A DNA stretch of 64,000 nt from Nocardia jiangxiensis NBRC 101359 (lineage in GTDB: Bacteria > Actinomycetota > Actinomycetes > Mycobacteriales > Mycobacteriaceae): contig NZ_BAGB01000040.1 in the NCBI RefSeq assembly GCF_000308615.1, positions 248,001 to 312,000 on the forward strand, read 5' to 3'. The translations under genes were made by a program, and so were the position numbers. Of the stretch, positions 54,976-64,000 are shown piece after piece (the stretch's first letter is position 1; every line of letters begins with the position of its first letter). A model generated the notes under the pieces. The model was not told where the DNA came from. It ran no database searches and saw only the letters and a list, made by a program, of their open reading frames with translations.

Positions 54976-55463
54976 CCGTCATCCACAACTTGCCGGCACA
55001 CGTACTGTTCGTGCATTTCATCATCGCGCTCGTGCCCTTGACCGCGGTACTCGAAATCGTGTGCGCCGTGTGGCCGGCCGCTCGGCGCGGGCACCTCGTC
55101 TGGCTGACGTTGATCCTCGCCGTGATCACGATGGTGCTGACTCCGATCACCATCCACGCCGGCGAATGGCTCTACAACCTGCGCGAGAATCCCGACGCGA
55201 TCCTGCGCGAACACGCCGAACGCGGCGACACGATGCTGTATTTCTCGATCGCGCTGCTGGTCGTCGCGGTAGTACTGGCCGCACTCCAGGTGATCGAACG
55301 ACGCGGGACCAAGCCACGCGCGATCCTCACCGTGGCCGTGGCAGCGCTGGCCGTGGTGGTCGGTGTCGCATCGATGGTGCAGCTCTACCGCACCGGAGAC
55401 GCCGGATCACAGTCGGTGTGGGGCAACCAGATCGCACATCTGCAGAAGGCCGGCGGCAGCTGA
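54972..55463 (+). CDS. DUF2231-type membrane protein
   Basis: A 163-residue inner-membrane protein. The ATG at 54972 has AGGAG 5 nt upstream. Four hydrophobic segments: VLFVHFIIALVPLTAVLEIV, LVWLTLILAVITMVLTPITI, LYFSIALLVVAVVLAALQV and AILTVAVAALAVVVGVASMV. The first segment begins with the HxLFVHF-type pattern and a Pro typical of DUF2231. The role is unknown; the promoter position implies the CsoR-family regulon. Confidence 0.8.
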   Translation: MTVIHNLPAHVLFVHFIIALVPLTAVLEIVCAVWPAARRGHLVWLTLILAVITMVLTPITIHAGEWLYNLRENPDAILREHAERGDTMLYFSIALLVVAVVLAALQVIERRGTKPRAILTVAVAALAVVVGVASMVQLYRTGDAGSQSVWGNQIAHLQKAGGS

Positions 55464-55621
55464 CACGCTCAGCACGGCAGCTCGGGCAGCAATACCCCAC
55501 CGGCCGATGACCTTGGCATACCGCGCGCCGAACCCGTCGCGCAATAGTCGTGGTGAAGCCGTGGCGGTTCTCGCGGTCGTCGCTGTCCGATGCCGCGGCC
55601 ACGGCGGAACAGGTGCTCACG

Positions 55622-56802
55622 ATGACACATTTGGGCCCACTGGACATCGGATTCCTGGAACTCGAGGATTCCGATCCGCACATCAGTCTCGCCATCGGAG
55701 TGGTGGCGATCATCGCTGGTCCCGCACCGAACCAGCAGGAATTACGGATCTGGCTCGATCGAGGTCTGGAGTCGCATGCCCGGCTGCGGCAGCGAGTGCG
55801 CCGCACTCCCCTGGACGTCAGCGGACCGGCCTGGGAGGACGACCCCCATTTCGCCCTGGCGCACCATATTCGCCGGACCGCCCTGCCAGAGCCGGGCGGT
55901 GAACCACAGTTGCGCGAGCTGGTCGCCACCGAGATCACCGAACGACTGGACCGCGACCATCCGCTCTGGCGAATCACGATCGTGGAACATCTCGCCGGCG
56001 ACCGGTGGGCGATGATCGTCCGGGCACACCACACCATGGTGGACGGAATCTCCGGTATCACCCTGCTGGAAAGCTTCTGTGACGGACCGACCGGGGCGGC
56101 CGAGCGAACGGCGCCGTGGGACAGCAGCGCCGATATGCCGTGGCGCGAGCCGAACTGCCCGAGGTGGACGAGATCTGCTCGGCGCAGGGCGTGACGGTCA
56201 ACGACGTCGCCGTCGCGGCGATCGCCGCGGCGTACCGTCGCCTGCTTCTGCTGCGCGGCGAGACTCCGGTCCCGGGTGAGCTGCGGGTCGTGATACCGGT
56301 CTCGACCAGAGCGGTGGGTGCGAAACAGGTTCTCGACAACCGGATTTCGGCGACGGTCACCGAGCTTCCGATCCATGTGAACGATCCGGTCGAGCGCCTC
56401 GGGCTCGTGCACCGGCGGGTCCGCGAACACCGGGCCCGCGGGGAGGTCGAGGCCGAACAGTCGTTGCTCACGCTGGCTCGCCGACTGCCCGCCGGAGTGG
56501 TGGCGAGCGTATTCCGGGTCGCCACCCGCTTCCCGCAGCACGCGATCGGCACCCTGGCGACCAATGTGCCCGGTCCGCGGAACCGGCTGAGCCTGGGCGG
56601 ACACGAAATCCTGGAACTGTGGCCGTGCATCCCCACCGCCATGCGCCTGCGCACCACGGTCGCGATCCTGAGCTACCGCGACCGGCTGACCTTCGGCATC
56701 ACCGCCGACTACGACAGCACCCCCGACATCGACACGATCCCCTCGGCCATCGAAACCGAGATCTCGGTGCTGCTCGCCCACGCTCGCGGCCGGCGACCAT
56801 GA
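55622..56802 (+). pseudogene. WS/DGAT-type acyltransferase, frameshifted and internally deleted
   Basis: A wax-ester/triacylglycerol synthase remnant. The first part from ATG 55622 (MTHLGPLDIGFLELEDSD) includes the active-site HHTMVDG (residues 136-142). At about 56100 the frame changes and about 70 residues expected in the family are missing; the second part (QGVTVNDVAVAAIAAAYRR, LATNVPGPRNRLSLGG) continues in the -1 frame to 56802. Intact enzymes have about 460 residues; here about 390 codons remain. WS/DGAT genes are commonly part of hypoxia regulons, like the rest of this locus. Confidence 0.85.
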
Positions 56803-56854
56803 AAGGGCCCATCTGCCCTGGCGCACCACACCGGCGCGGCGGAGCATCGGCAGC

Positions 56855-57337
56855 ATGGAGCTCAGCACGGTGCCCATCGACAAACCCGAGGACCTCGATG
56901 TCGTCGTCGGGCAGTCGCATTTCATCAAAACCGTCGAGGACCTGCACGAGGCGCTCGTGGGAACCGGCCCGCAACTGCGCTTCGGGCTGGCGTTCTGCGA
57001 GGCGTCCGGGCCCCGGTTGGTCCGGCACTCCGGTAACGACCCCGACCTGGTCGACCTGGCGACCCGCAACGCACTGGCCATCGGCGCCGGTCACTGCTTC
57101 GTGGTGTTCCTGCGCGAGGGGCACCCCGTGAACGTGCTCAACGCGATCCGCCACGTTCCCGAGGTGTGCACGATCTTCTGCGCCACAGCCAATCCGGTCC
57201 AGATCGTGATCGCCGAGAACGACCTCGGGCGCGGCATCATCGGCGTCATCGACGGTCCCCCGCCGTTGGGTGTGGAAACCACGGCCGACCAGCAGGATCG
57301 CAGAGAACTGTTACGCCGCATCGGCTACAAGCTCTAG
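56855..57337 (+). CDS. Adenosine-specific kinase family protein (PF04008)
   Basis: A 160-residue protein of the adenosine-specific-kinase family, small and single-domain. Conserved parts are QSHFIKTVEDLHEALVGTG, FGLAFCEASGPRLVRHSGND, GAGHCFVVFLREGHPVNVLN and the C-terminal IIGVIDGPPPLGVET. The family is widespread in archaea and in dormancy loci of actinobacteria; activity in bacteria is little tested. The gene is complete and stands between the broken WS/DGAT and the DosR-like box. Confidence 0.85.
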   Translation: MELSTVPIDKPEDLDVVVGQSHFIKTVEDLHEALVGTGPQLRFGLAFCEASGPRLVRHSGNDPDLVDLATRNALAIGAGHCFVVFLREGHPVNVLNAIRHVPEVCTIFCATANPVQIVIAENDLGRGIIGVIDGPPPLGVETTADQQDRRELLRRIGYKL

Positions 57338-57365
57338 CCTGGCAATCCGACATTCCCCGCGCACG

Positions 57366-57379
57366 GGGACCTCCGGCCC
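57366..57379. promoter_or_regulatory. DosR-like (hypoxia) box
   Basis: GGGACCTCCGGCCC fits the actinobacterial DosR pattern GGGACNNNNGNCCC. It lies 36 bp upstream of the DUF2267 start at 57416, the first gene of the hydrogenase locus. The sensor genes dosRS are not in the window, so regulation is inferred from motif and context. Confidence 0.6.
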
Positions 57380-57415
57380 TACAGCGACACTCGGTCGCAG
57401 CCGATGCTGACAGAC

Positions 57416-58060
57416 ATGTCCCACTCGAACGACCCCTTCGCATCCACCGTGCACACCGCGCATCACTGGCTCAATACCGTCGCCCAGGCGATCGGCACCG
57501 AAGATCGCCATTTCGCTTATCGCGTACTACGCGCATGGCTGCATGCTGTCCGGGACCGCATCGGATTATCCGGTTCGGCGCATCTCACAGCACAGCTACC
57601 GGAATTGCTTCGCGGCCTCTACTACGAGGGCTGGGTTCCGGTTCACTCCGCGGATCACCACACCGCCAGCTTCGTGCACCAGTTCGCCCACGAGGCCGGC
57701 GTGCCGCCGCAAGAGGTCCCCGCCTTGGCGAGCGCGGTGACCGATGCCCTGACCGATCTGTTCTCCCCCGGGCAACTCGGTCACGTCTTCGCGGTGCTCC
57801 CGGTCCACCTGTGCGGTCTCCTGTGCGGTACAACGGCTCATCTGCCAACCCGGGAAACCGTCCGGCCGAGCGAATACACCGAGCTCGAGCACCGGCTCAG
57901 AGTGCTCGGCGACGCGGTCGCGGAACTGTCGCGCGGGCTGATGGAATCGCCCGCGGACGAACGCGGCAACCGCCACCAGTCCATCGCTGCGCAACACGCA
58001 CACAACATGCTCATCTCCGAGGGCCTGCTCAACGCTCCGGGTGGAGCCGTACACGCGTGA
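57416..58060 (+). CDS. DUF2267 domain protein
   Basis: A 214-residue protein from ATG 57416 (MSHSNDPFASTVHTAHHWLN); ATG 57404 is in frame. The DUF2267 core is RVLRAWLHAVRDRIGLSGSA, ELLRGLYYEGW and LASAVTDALTDLFSPGQL. Unknown function; such genes often sit in hypoxia or envelope-stress loci. It overlaps the hydrogenase beta gene by GTGA and appears intact although the following hydrogenase genes are broken. Confidence 0.85.
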   Translation: MSHSNDPFASTVHTAHHWLNTVAQAIGTEDRHFAYRVLRAWLHAVRDRIGLSGSAHLTAQLPELLRGLYYEGWVPVHSADHHTASFVHQFAHEAGVPPQEVPALASAVTDALTDLFSPGQLGHVFAVLPVHLCGLLCGTTAHLPTRETVRPSEYTELEHRLRVLGDAVAELSRGLMESPADERGNRHQSIAAQHAHNMLISEGLLNAPGGAVHA

Positions 58061-58761
58061 CCCTGGCACCTCCGCGAATCGAGCCCCGTGTGACAGGTAC
58101 CGACGTGGCGATGATCGACCGGGCGCGCCTGGACCGACTGGTCGAGGTGTTGCGCGATGCGGGATTTCGGGTGATCGGCCCCCGGTTGCGGGGCAGCGCC
58201 ATCGTCCTGGACGAACTCGACTCGGGTGCACAACTGCCCGGCGGCTGGGGCGTCGAGGCCGGTCCGGGCCGATATCGGGTGCAGCGGCGTGCCGATGACG
58301 CGGTGTTCGCACACTGCGCGGGCCCCGGTTTCTGGAAGGAGTTCATGCACCCGCCACACCGCAAACTCACCGACATCGGGGCCGACCTGACCGTCGAAAC
58401 CCTTTCGCGGACATCGGCACCGCTGGCCTTCCTCGGGGTGCGCGGCTGTGACCTGGCTGCCCTGGGCATCCTGGAACATGTCCTCGGCGATGCCGCCTAC
58501 CCGCAGGTGTCGGCACCGGATCGTCGCCCGTTCGTGGTCGCGGTCGAGTGCGCGCACGGCGGCAGCGTCCGGCAATCGGGCGGGAGCCGATACCGGCTGT
58601 GGCTGAGTCACAAACTGAGCACCTGGTACGACCAGTTCGGCAGCTCCGGATGCGTCGGCTGCGGCCGCTGTATCGCTTGGTGCCCGGCCGGAATCGACCT
58701 GACCGCCGAGGTCGCCAGGCTCGCCGAACTCGACGCGGAGGCGGCCGATGACCACCGTTGA
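58057..58761 (+). pseudogene. Group 3b [NiFe]-hydrogenase beta (Fe-S) subunit, internally deleted
   Basis: The frame from GTG 58057 keeps the N-terminal part (FHxxF-like MHPPHRKLTDIGADLTVE, FLGVRGCDLAALGILEHVL) and the last [4Fe-4S] site CVGCGRCIAWCPAGID. At about 58550 the protein jumps from VVAVEC to AHGGSVRQSGGSRYRLWL; around 110 residues, including the first cluster's Cys motif, are missing in frame. The family is about 340 residues; this is 234. It may fold but cannot carry the normal electron chain to the flavin subunit. Overlaps the DUF2267 and cNMP-binding genes. Confidence 0.82.
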
Positions 58762-59227
58762 GGAGTTGTCGGAGTTCCCCCGTCTCGCAGGTCTGCCCGG
58801 CAGCGCGCTGTCGGTGCTGGCGGCCGCCGGACAGGACATCGTCCTCGCGCCAGGGTTGGCGTTGATCACCGAAGGCCAGGTCGCCGATCGCTGCTGGCTG
58901 ATCCACAGCGGCCGGATCCTGTTGACCGCCTACGTGGTCGGCCGGGGCGATGTGCGAGTGCAGACGCTCGGCCGTGGCGAGCTGCTGGGCTGGTCGTGGC
59001 GGGTGCCGCCGTACCGGTGGCGGTTCAGCGCCAGAGTCGTGCAGCCGACAGCCGCGACCGAGTTCAGCGCTGCGGCACTGAACCAACTCACCGCCGTGGA
59101 CCCGGAATTCGACCGGGCGCTGAGCGCGATGCTGTTCGAGGCACTGCTCGAACGACTGCAGGCCACCCGCGCCCGGCTGCTGGACCTCTACCGCAATCCG
59201 GTCGATGCGGGCTCGGGCGCATCGTGA
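58748..59227 (+). CDS. Cyclic-nucleotide-binding-domain protein
   Basis: A 159-residue single cNMP-binding (Crp-type) domain without an HTH: LALITEGQVADRCWLIHSGR, LGRGELLGWSWRVPPYRWRF. The phosphate-binding cassette is only partly recognisable. In mycobacterial group 3b hydrogenase operons a similar protein stands between beta and gamma subunits, which is the arrangement here. It overlaps both neighbours and appears intact. Role unknown, possibly regulation or complex assembly. Confidence 0.8.
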   Translation: MTTVEELSEFPRLAGLPGSALSVLAAAGQDIVLAPGLALITEGQVADRCWLIHSGRILLTAYVVGRGDVRVQTLGRGELLGWSWRVPPYRWRFSARVVQPTAATEFSAAALNQLTAVDPEFDRALSAMLFEALLERLQATRARLLDLYRNPVDAGSGAS

Positions 59228-60097
59228 CACTCGGGTCGCACACCGGCTCGACCACCGCACCGCGACATCCCCTCGACGGCGACACCATGCTGCCGTAGCG
59301 GGTCCTGGCCCGCTATCCGCAGAATCCGGACGCCGTGACACTGCTGCTGGAGCCGGAACACCGTGCGGCGCAGCGCTTCCGGGCCGGTCAGTTCATGATG
59401 CCGTATCGCTGGGGAATCGGTGAGATCGCCGTCTCCGTCAGCGGCGATCCCACCACCACCGGCGACCTGCTCGAACACACCGTTCGCGCGGTCGGGGCGG
59501 TCAGCCGAGCACTGCACGACTCCCCCGTCGGCGCCATGATCGGTGTCCGCGGACCGTTCGGCCGAGGCTGGCAACCGGATTCGGCGGCCGGGCACGATCT
59601 GGTCATCGTCGGCGGCGGTGTCGGGCTCGCGCCGCTGCGTCCGCTCGTGCTGGCCGTGCTCGCCGCTCGCACCGACTACCGGCGCGTCATCCTGATCACC
59701 GGCGCCGGCACACCGGCAGATCTGCTGTTCCGCGACAATCAGGCCGACTGGTCCGCAAGCGGCGCGATCGAGCTGTATCAGACCGTCGATCAGCCGACGC
59801 CGGGATGGACCGGGCCGGTCGGATTCGTCCCCGAACCCCTGGCCCGGCTGCGCTTGGACCCGCGGCACACCACCGCCTTCCCGTGCGGGCCGGAGCCGAT
59901 GCTGCGCTTCTGTGCGCAAACGTTGCAGCGCAACGGAATTGCGGCCGGGCGATATCCGAGTGTCCTTGGAGCGCAACATGCAGTGCGGCATCGCTCGATG
60001 CGGCCACTGCCAACTGGGCCCGCTGCTGCTGTGCCGTGACCGACCGGTCGTGGACTACGCCGTCGCCGGACCGCTGCTCGCCGTACGGGAGCTGTGA
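59224..60097 (+). pseudogene. Group 3b hydrogenase gamma (FAD/NAD) subunit, nonsense and frameshift
   Basis: A ferredoxin-reductase-like diaphorase. An ATG at 59287 reads MLP then TAG (59296-59298, where CCGTACCGG would encode PYR) and continues in frame as RVLARYPQNPDAVTLLLEPE. Flavin- and NAD-binding regions follow (FRAGQFMMPYRWGIGEIAVS, VIVGGGVGLAPLRPLVLAVL). At about 59950 the frame shifts; the [2Fe-2S] end [20 protein letters not shown] lies in another frame to 60097. Two independent lesions. Confidence 0.88.
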
Positions 60098-60865
60098 TGA
60101 CCACCCCGACCCTCGCGGTGTGGAAGTTCACCTCCTGTGACGGCTGCCAGCTCACCCTGCTGGACTGCGAGGACGAACTGCTGACCCTGTCGCGTCGAAT
60201 CCACATCGCGCACTTCCTGGAGGCATCGAACGCACCCGAACCGGGCCCCTGCGACATCTCCCTGGTCGAAGGTTCGATCACGACACCGGACGAGCTGGGC
60301 AGGATCATCGAAATCCGGGAACAGTCACGGATACTCGTCGCGATCGGCGCGTGTGCCACGCACGGCGGCATCCAGGCATTGCGCAACTTCGCGGACGTCA
60401 CCGAATTCACCTCGCTGGTCTATGCCGACCCGCAGTACATCTCCACGCTCGCGACCGCGACACCGATCTCGGCACACGTCCAGGTGGATTACGAACTGCG
60501 CGGCTGCCCATCGACCGCCACCAGCTCGTGCGCGTCCTGGACGCCTTCCTGGCCGGTCGCGCACCCGATATCCCCGACTCCAGTGGACCGAATGCAAACG
60601 CCCCGGTACGCCCTGTGTGACCGTCGCCGAGGGCATCCCGTGTCTGGGCCCGGTCACCCACGCCGGCTGCGGCGCGCTGCGCCCAGCATACCACCGCGGC
60701 TGCTACGGCTGCTTCGGACCGATGACCAGACCGAATATCGCTGCGCTGCTTCTCATTCTGGAAGTCAACGGCATGCTGCCGCCCGACATCGACCGGGTGT
60801 TCCGCACTGTCGCGGCGGCTGCGCCCGAATTCGCCCAGCGAAGTTCCGATGACGCACCGCGGTAG
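60097..60865 (+). pseudogene. Group 3b hydrogenase delta (small) subunit, two frameshifts
   Basis: The [NiFe]-hydrogenase small subunit. The first part from ATG 60097 contains [20 protein letters not shown] and [20 protein letters not shown]. After VDYELRGCP (about 60512) one base is missing and homology continues as [20 protein letters not shown] in the -1 frame. Near 60575 a second -1 shift leads to the end, [20 protein letters not shown] and [13 protein letters not shown]. All proximal-cluster Cys are recognisable but in three frames. The alpha start overlaps its end. Confidence 0.88.
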
Positions 60866-61659
60866 GCAATTACAGGTCGGCTCGCTGGCCCGGGTCGAAG
60901 GTGAAGGCGCACTGCGCATCACCGTCCAGGACGGCACAGTCGAATGTGCGGAACTGAATATCTACGAGCCGCCCCGCTTCTTCGAGGCGTTCCTGCGTGG
61001 CCGCGGCTACACCTAGCCGCCCGACATCACTTCGCGCATCTGCGGCATCTGCCCGGACACCAGCTCGGGAATTCGCTTCCCGCCGGAGGAATTCTCCGCC
61101 CACGTGAGCGAACATCAGGCGCCGCACTCCACCGCGCTACAGGCCACCCTCGACGGGAGCCGGTATCTGACCGGCCCGCTGGCCCGGTACACCCTGAACT
61201 CGGACCGGCTCTCGCCCTCGGCACGCCAGCTCGCCGCGCAGATCGGGCAGGGCACAATCTGCCGCAATCCGTTTCGCAGCATCCTGGTGCGCGCGGTCGA
61301 GGTCGTCTACGCCTGCGACGAGGCGATCCGCATCATCACCGGCTTCGAAACCCCTTCCCGCGCTTCGGTTCCGATCACTCCCCGGGCGGGAACCGGGCAC
61401 GGGGTGAGCGAAGCGCCGCGCGGGCTGCTCTACCACCGGCGACATCGACGCTGCGGGGTCGATTCGCGCGGCCACCATCGTTCCACCGACCGCCCAGAAC
61501 CAGGCCGTCATCGAGGACGATCTGCGCCGGGTCGTCGCCGAGCACCTCGACCTCGACGACGTCACGCTCGCCGGCCTGTGTGAACGCACCATCCGGAACT
61601 ACGACCCCTGCATCTCCTGCTCGGCACATTTCCTCGATCTCGAGATGCGGCGGCAATGA
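60849..61659 (+). pseudogene. Group 3b hydrogenase alpha (large) subunit, heavily degraded
   Basis: The [NiFe] active-site subunit. ATG 60849 opens LQVGSLARVEGEGALRITVQ, then an in-frame TAG stands at 61014-61016 after FLRGRGYT. The L1 motif ITSRICGICPDTS follows, but most of the central protein is deleted: the next homologous stretches are HSTALQATLDGSRYLTGPLA, ARAVEV-type helices and TPRAGTGHGVSEAPRGLLYH. After a frameshift near 61435 the L2 end YDPCISCSAHFL is present. About 810 bp remain of a roughly 1.3-kb gene. Cannot yield an enzyme. Confidence 0.9.
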
Positions 61660-62127
61660 CCCTGCGGCGCGCGGTCGTCGCGGGGATCGGAAACGAATAC
61701 CGCCACGACGACGGAATCGGTCCGCGGGTCGCCGAGGCTCTGGCAGGTCCGGCCCTCCCCGATGTGCCGGTGGCGGTCTGCGACGGCGAGCCCACCGACC
61801 TCATGGATATCTGGAGCGGCGTCGACCTCGCCGTGGTCGTCGACGCGGCGCTGTGCCGCCCGAGCCACCCCGGCCGGATCCACCGAACCACCGTGGAGTC
61901 CCTCTCGAGCGTCGCAGCAACCAGCTCCCATGCACTCGGCCTGCGGGAGGCGATCACACTGGCCCGGCTCCTGGGCAGACTTCCCGGCGAACTGGTCGTC
62001 ATCGTCGTGGAGGCGGCGCGAATAGATCCTCGGTGTCGGCCTCTCGCCGTCCGTGGCATCGGCCGTGCCGGTGGTCGTCGACACCGTGCTGGACGTACTG
62101 CGCCTGGACCGCGCCGACCGGCACTGA
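61656..62127 (+). pseudogene. Hydrogenase maturation protease, frameshifted
   Basis: The HycI/HybD-type endopeptidase that processes the large subunit. The frame from ATG 61656 has VVAGIGNEYRHDDGIGPRVA (nickel-binding Glu region), VDLAVVVDAALC and HALGLREAITLARLLGRLPG. At about 62010-62035 the reading frame changes; the expected end GVGLSPSVASAVPVVVDTVL lies in the +1 frame and stops at 62127. If unshifted it would have about 157 residues. Its target subunit is also broken. Confidence 0.82.
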
Positions 62128-62263
62128 TGTCACAGCTGACAGTCCTCGAGCGGTGCGCACGCCGGAGGTTGGAACGCGTCGCCGGGCTCTTGTCGTGGCG
62201 GGTCCCGAGTTACTCGTGCCCACTGTGCGTGTCGCGTTGACCGACGCGCGTCCGGTTCCGAGG

Positions 62264-64000
62264 ATGAGCGGCGTGACCTCGATCGGGATCGCCGTACGAG
62301 CACGGGGTGGTCGGCCGTGGACGGTATTGGTCGTGCTGGCCGGTGTAGTGCTCTCGATGACGCTCGTGCCAGGCACGGCGAGCGCGGATCATGGTGCGAT
62401 GACGGAGTGGTCGGCCGTCTCGGATTCGTTCGCGCCGAACGACTTTCGAGCCGCCCCGTATCTGGGGAACGGGAGGATCGGCACGATGCTGCCGCCCAGC
62501 GGGGGCGGATATCACGACTACGGCGACACCGCGCGCACGTCGTTTCCGTTGCAGCAGCCTCGATATACCGGCACCTATCTGGCCGGCTTCTATGCGCAAG
62601 CGGCTCCCTCGCCGCAGTACACCCAGGTAATCGCGGCGTTACCGGCCTGGTCGGGGCTCACCGTCGGGGTCGCGGGCCACCGATATCGACCCGAGGTGGA
62701 TCCGGCGGAGGTGCACGATTACCGGCAGACGTTGGATTACCGGACCGCAACGGCGACAACGCAAGTCGACTGGATCCCGGATTCCCGGCATCGGGTGCGA
62801 CTGCGTTACGACACGTTCGTGTCCCGGGCGAGACCCGATCTTGCGGTGCAGCGGCTGACTCTCACACCGGACTTCTCCGGAGATCTCGATGTCACCGACC
62901 TGATCGACACCGCGGCCGCGCGGCGGGTGTCCACGGTGGCCGCCTTCGCCGATCCGGACCGCAAGCGGAGCGTCGCCGGGGTGCGCGCGGACGGTTCGGC
63001 GGACACCGCATTCGTGGTCTCGGCCATCGACGCGCCCCGCAACACCGCCGCAGCCGCGCTGCCCGCCACCAGCGGGATCCGCTACACCACGCCGGTGACC
63101 GAGGGAGGCAGTTACACCTTCACCAAGTACGTAGGGATCTCCTCGACCGACTACGGTTCCGATCCGCAGGCCGCCGCCACCACCGCAGCCGAGTCCGGGC
63201 GTGCGCAGGGCTACGACACCGAGCACGGCGCACACGCCGCCGCATGGAATAAGTTGTGGCAGAAAGGGTTCGATATACCCGGTCGCGAAGACTACACGCG
63301 ATGGATCCACGCGGCCCTGTATACGCTGCTCTCCAGCGTCCGGGCGGGCGAGCGATGGGCGGTGCAGCCCGCAGGACTGTCGTCCGACGACTACGCCGGT
63401 ATGACGTTCTGGGACGCCGACACCTGGATCTTCCCGACGCTGCTGGCGCTGTACCCGGACCTCGCGCGCACGATAGTCGACTTCCGTAGCAAGGCCCTCC
63501 CGACCGCGCTGGCCAACGCTCGCGGCTACGGGCTCCCGGGTGCGTTGTATCCGTGGAACGACGGCCCCGCCCAGCGGTGCGCCTCACCAACGGTGTGCGG
63601 GCTCACCGAGGAACACCTGCACAACGAAATCGCCCTGGCCCAGTGGCAGTACTACATCGCGACCGGCGATCGGCAATGGCTGCGCACCAGCGGTGCGCCG
63701 GTGATCACCGCGATCGCCGAATATCTCACCGCCCGGGTGGGCCCGAAACTGCCCGACGGCAAATATCATTACGTGCCCTCGGCCGGCGCCGACGAGTACG
63801 TCGCACTCTCGGTCGACAACGCCCTCACCAACGGCGGCGTGATGAACACGATGCGCATCGCCGCCCGCGCGGCCGAGTTGGCGGGACTGCCGGTCGACCC
63901 GCGCTGGGCCGACATCGCCGCCACCATGGCCATGCCGCCCGACATCGCCCCCGGCGTACCCGCCGAATACCTCGGGTACGCGGGAGCGCCGATCAAGCAG
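62264..64000 (+). CDS. Secreted GH65-type glycoside hydrolase (acid-trehalase-like), partial
   Basis: At least 579 residues; the 3' end runs off the window. ATG 62264 or GTG 62273 start. A signal peptide (TVLVVLAGVVLSMTLVPGTA, cleavage near SA-DH) exports it. The N-terminal beta-sandwich domain is followed by the (alpha/alpha)6 barrel with GMTFWDADTWIFPTLLALYP. The predicted general acid Glu lies in SAGADEYVA (near residue 511). This fits acid trehalases or other GH65 hydrolases acting outside the cell. No other sugar gene is near, so the substrate is inferred from family only. Confidence 0.8.
   Translation, partial: MSGVTSIGIAVRARGGRPWTVLVVLAGVVLSMTLVPGTASADHGAMTEWSAVSDSFAPNDFRAAPYLGNGRIGTMLPPSGGGYHDYGDTARTSFPLQQPRYTGTYLAGFYAQAAPSPQYTQVIAALPAWSGLTVGVAGHRYRPEVDPAEVHDYRQTLDYRTATATTQVDWIPDSRHRVRLRYDTFVSRARPDLAVQRLTLTPDFSGDLDVTDLIDTAAARRVSTVAAFADPDRKRSVAGVRADGSADTAFVVSAIDAPRNTAAAALPATSGIRYTTPVTEGGSYTFTKYVGISSTDYGSDPQAAATTAAESGRAQGYDTEHGAHAAAWNKLWQKGFDIPGREDYTRWIHAALYTLLSSVRAGERWAVQPAGLSSDDYAGMTFWDADTWIFPTLLALYPDLARTIVDFRSKALPTALANARGYGLPGALYPWNDGPAQRCASPTVCGLTEEHLHNEIALAQWQYYIATGDRQWLRTSGAPVITAIAEYLTARVGPKLPDGKYHYVPSAGADEYVALSVDNALTNGGVMNTMRIAARAAELAGLPVDPRWADIAATMAMPPDIAPGVPAEYLGYAGAPIKQ

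Noticed and set aside
56807..56820. GGGCCCATCTGCCC as a second DosR box before the adenosine-kinase-family gene
   Set aside because: It misses the conserved A at position 4 and G at position 10, so it is too far from the consensus.

Overview
The window is about 64 kb of high-GC DNA from a mycolic-acid-type actinomycete (Nocardia, Rhodococcus or Mycobacterium relatives). The evidence is a complete yrbEAB-mceABCDEF operon with two Mce-associated genes, many FadE/FadD/EchA-type beta-oxidation genes, a mycofactocin-type SDR, an MmpL-type transporter, a WS/DGAT remnant and a DosR-like box. No tRNA, rRNA or CRISPR array was seen.

Region 1 (1-30.9 kb) is a catabolic supercluster. It holds acyl-CoA dehydrogenases (one adjacent, possibly heteromeric pair), five enoyl-CoA hydratase/isomerase-type proteins, four acyl-CoA synthetases, two P450s, two amidohydrolase-2 proteins, a thiolase, a lone acyl-CoA carboxylase carboxyltransferase subunit, an aldehyde dehydrogenase, several SDRs, a thioesterase and a TetR regulator. 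Together these fit oxidation, CoA activation and stepwise degradation of a hydrophobic, probably cyclic or branched, carboxylic compound. The substrate cannot be read from sequence. Most promoter regions contain the same 19-bp palindrome, TACTG-N9-CAGTA, and a weaker copy lies before the mce operon.

Region 2 (31.1-43.7 kb) is the mce import operon, translationally coupled throughout and ending in a TetR gene. A frameshifted amidohydrolase and a second TetR follow; this TetR is nearly identical in its DNA-binding domain to the one in region 1. Uptake (mce) and degradation (region 1) are therefore probably co-regulated.

Region 3 (43.8-49.9 kb) is accessory: an HxlR regulator with an SCP2-like tail divergent from a haloalkane-dehalogenase-like protein lacking its catalytic His, a gene-poor stretch with MDR and SDR fragments, a membrane protein, and a GntR/PEBP/SDR group.

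Region 4 (49.9-55.5 kb) is a metal or sulfur stress module: multicopper oxidase, DUF302, DUF2892, a CsoR-family repressor whose ligand set is Cys-Gly-Cys (CstR-like), an MMPL transporter, and three perfect or near-perfect CsoR-type operators.

Region 5 (55.5-62.1 kb) looks like a former hypoxia/dormancy locus: a broken WS/DGAT, an adenosine-specific-kinase-family protein, a DosR-like box, DUF2267, a cNMP-binding protein and a group 3b [NiFe]-hydrogenase operon in which all five hydrogenase genes carry lesions. The window ends in a secreted GH65-type hydrolase that runs off the edge.

Decay is a theme: a nuclease-dead TnpB remnant with a preserved 3' hairpin, an acyl-CoA dehydrogenase scrap, an SDR lacking its active site, and the lesions above.
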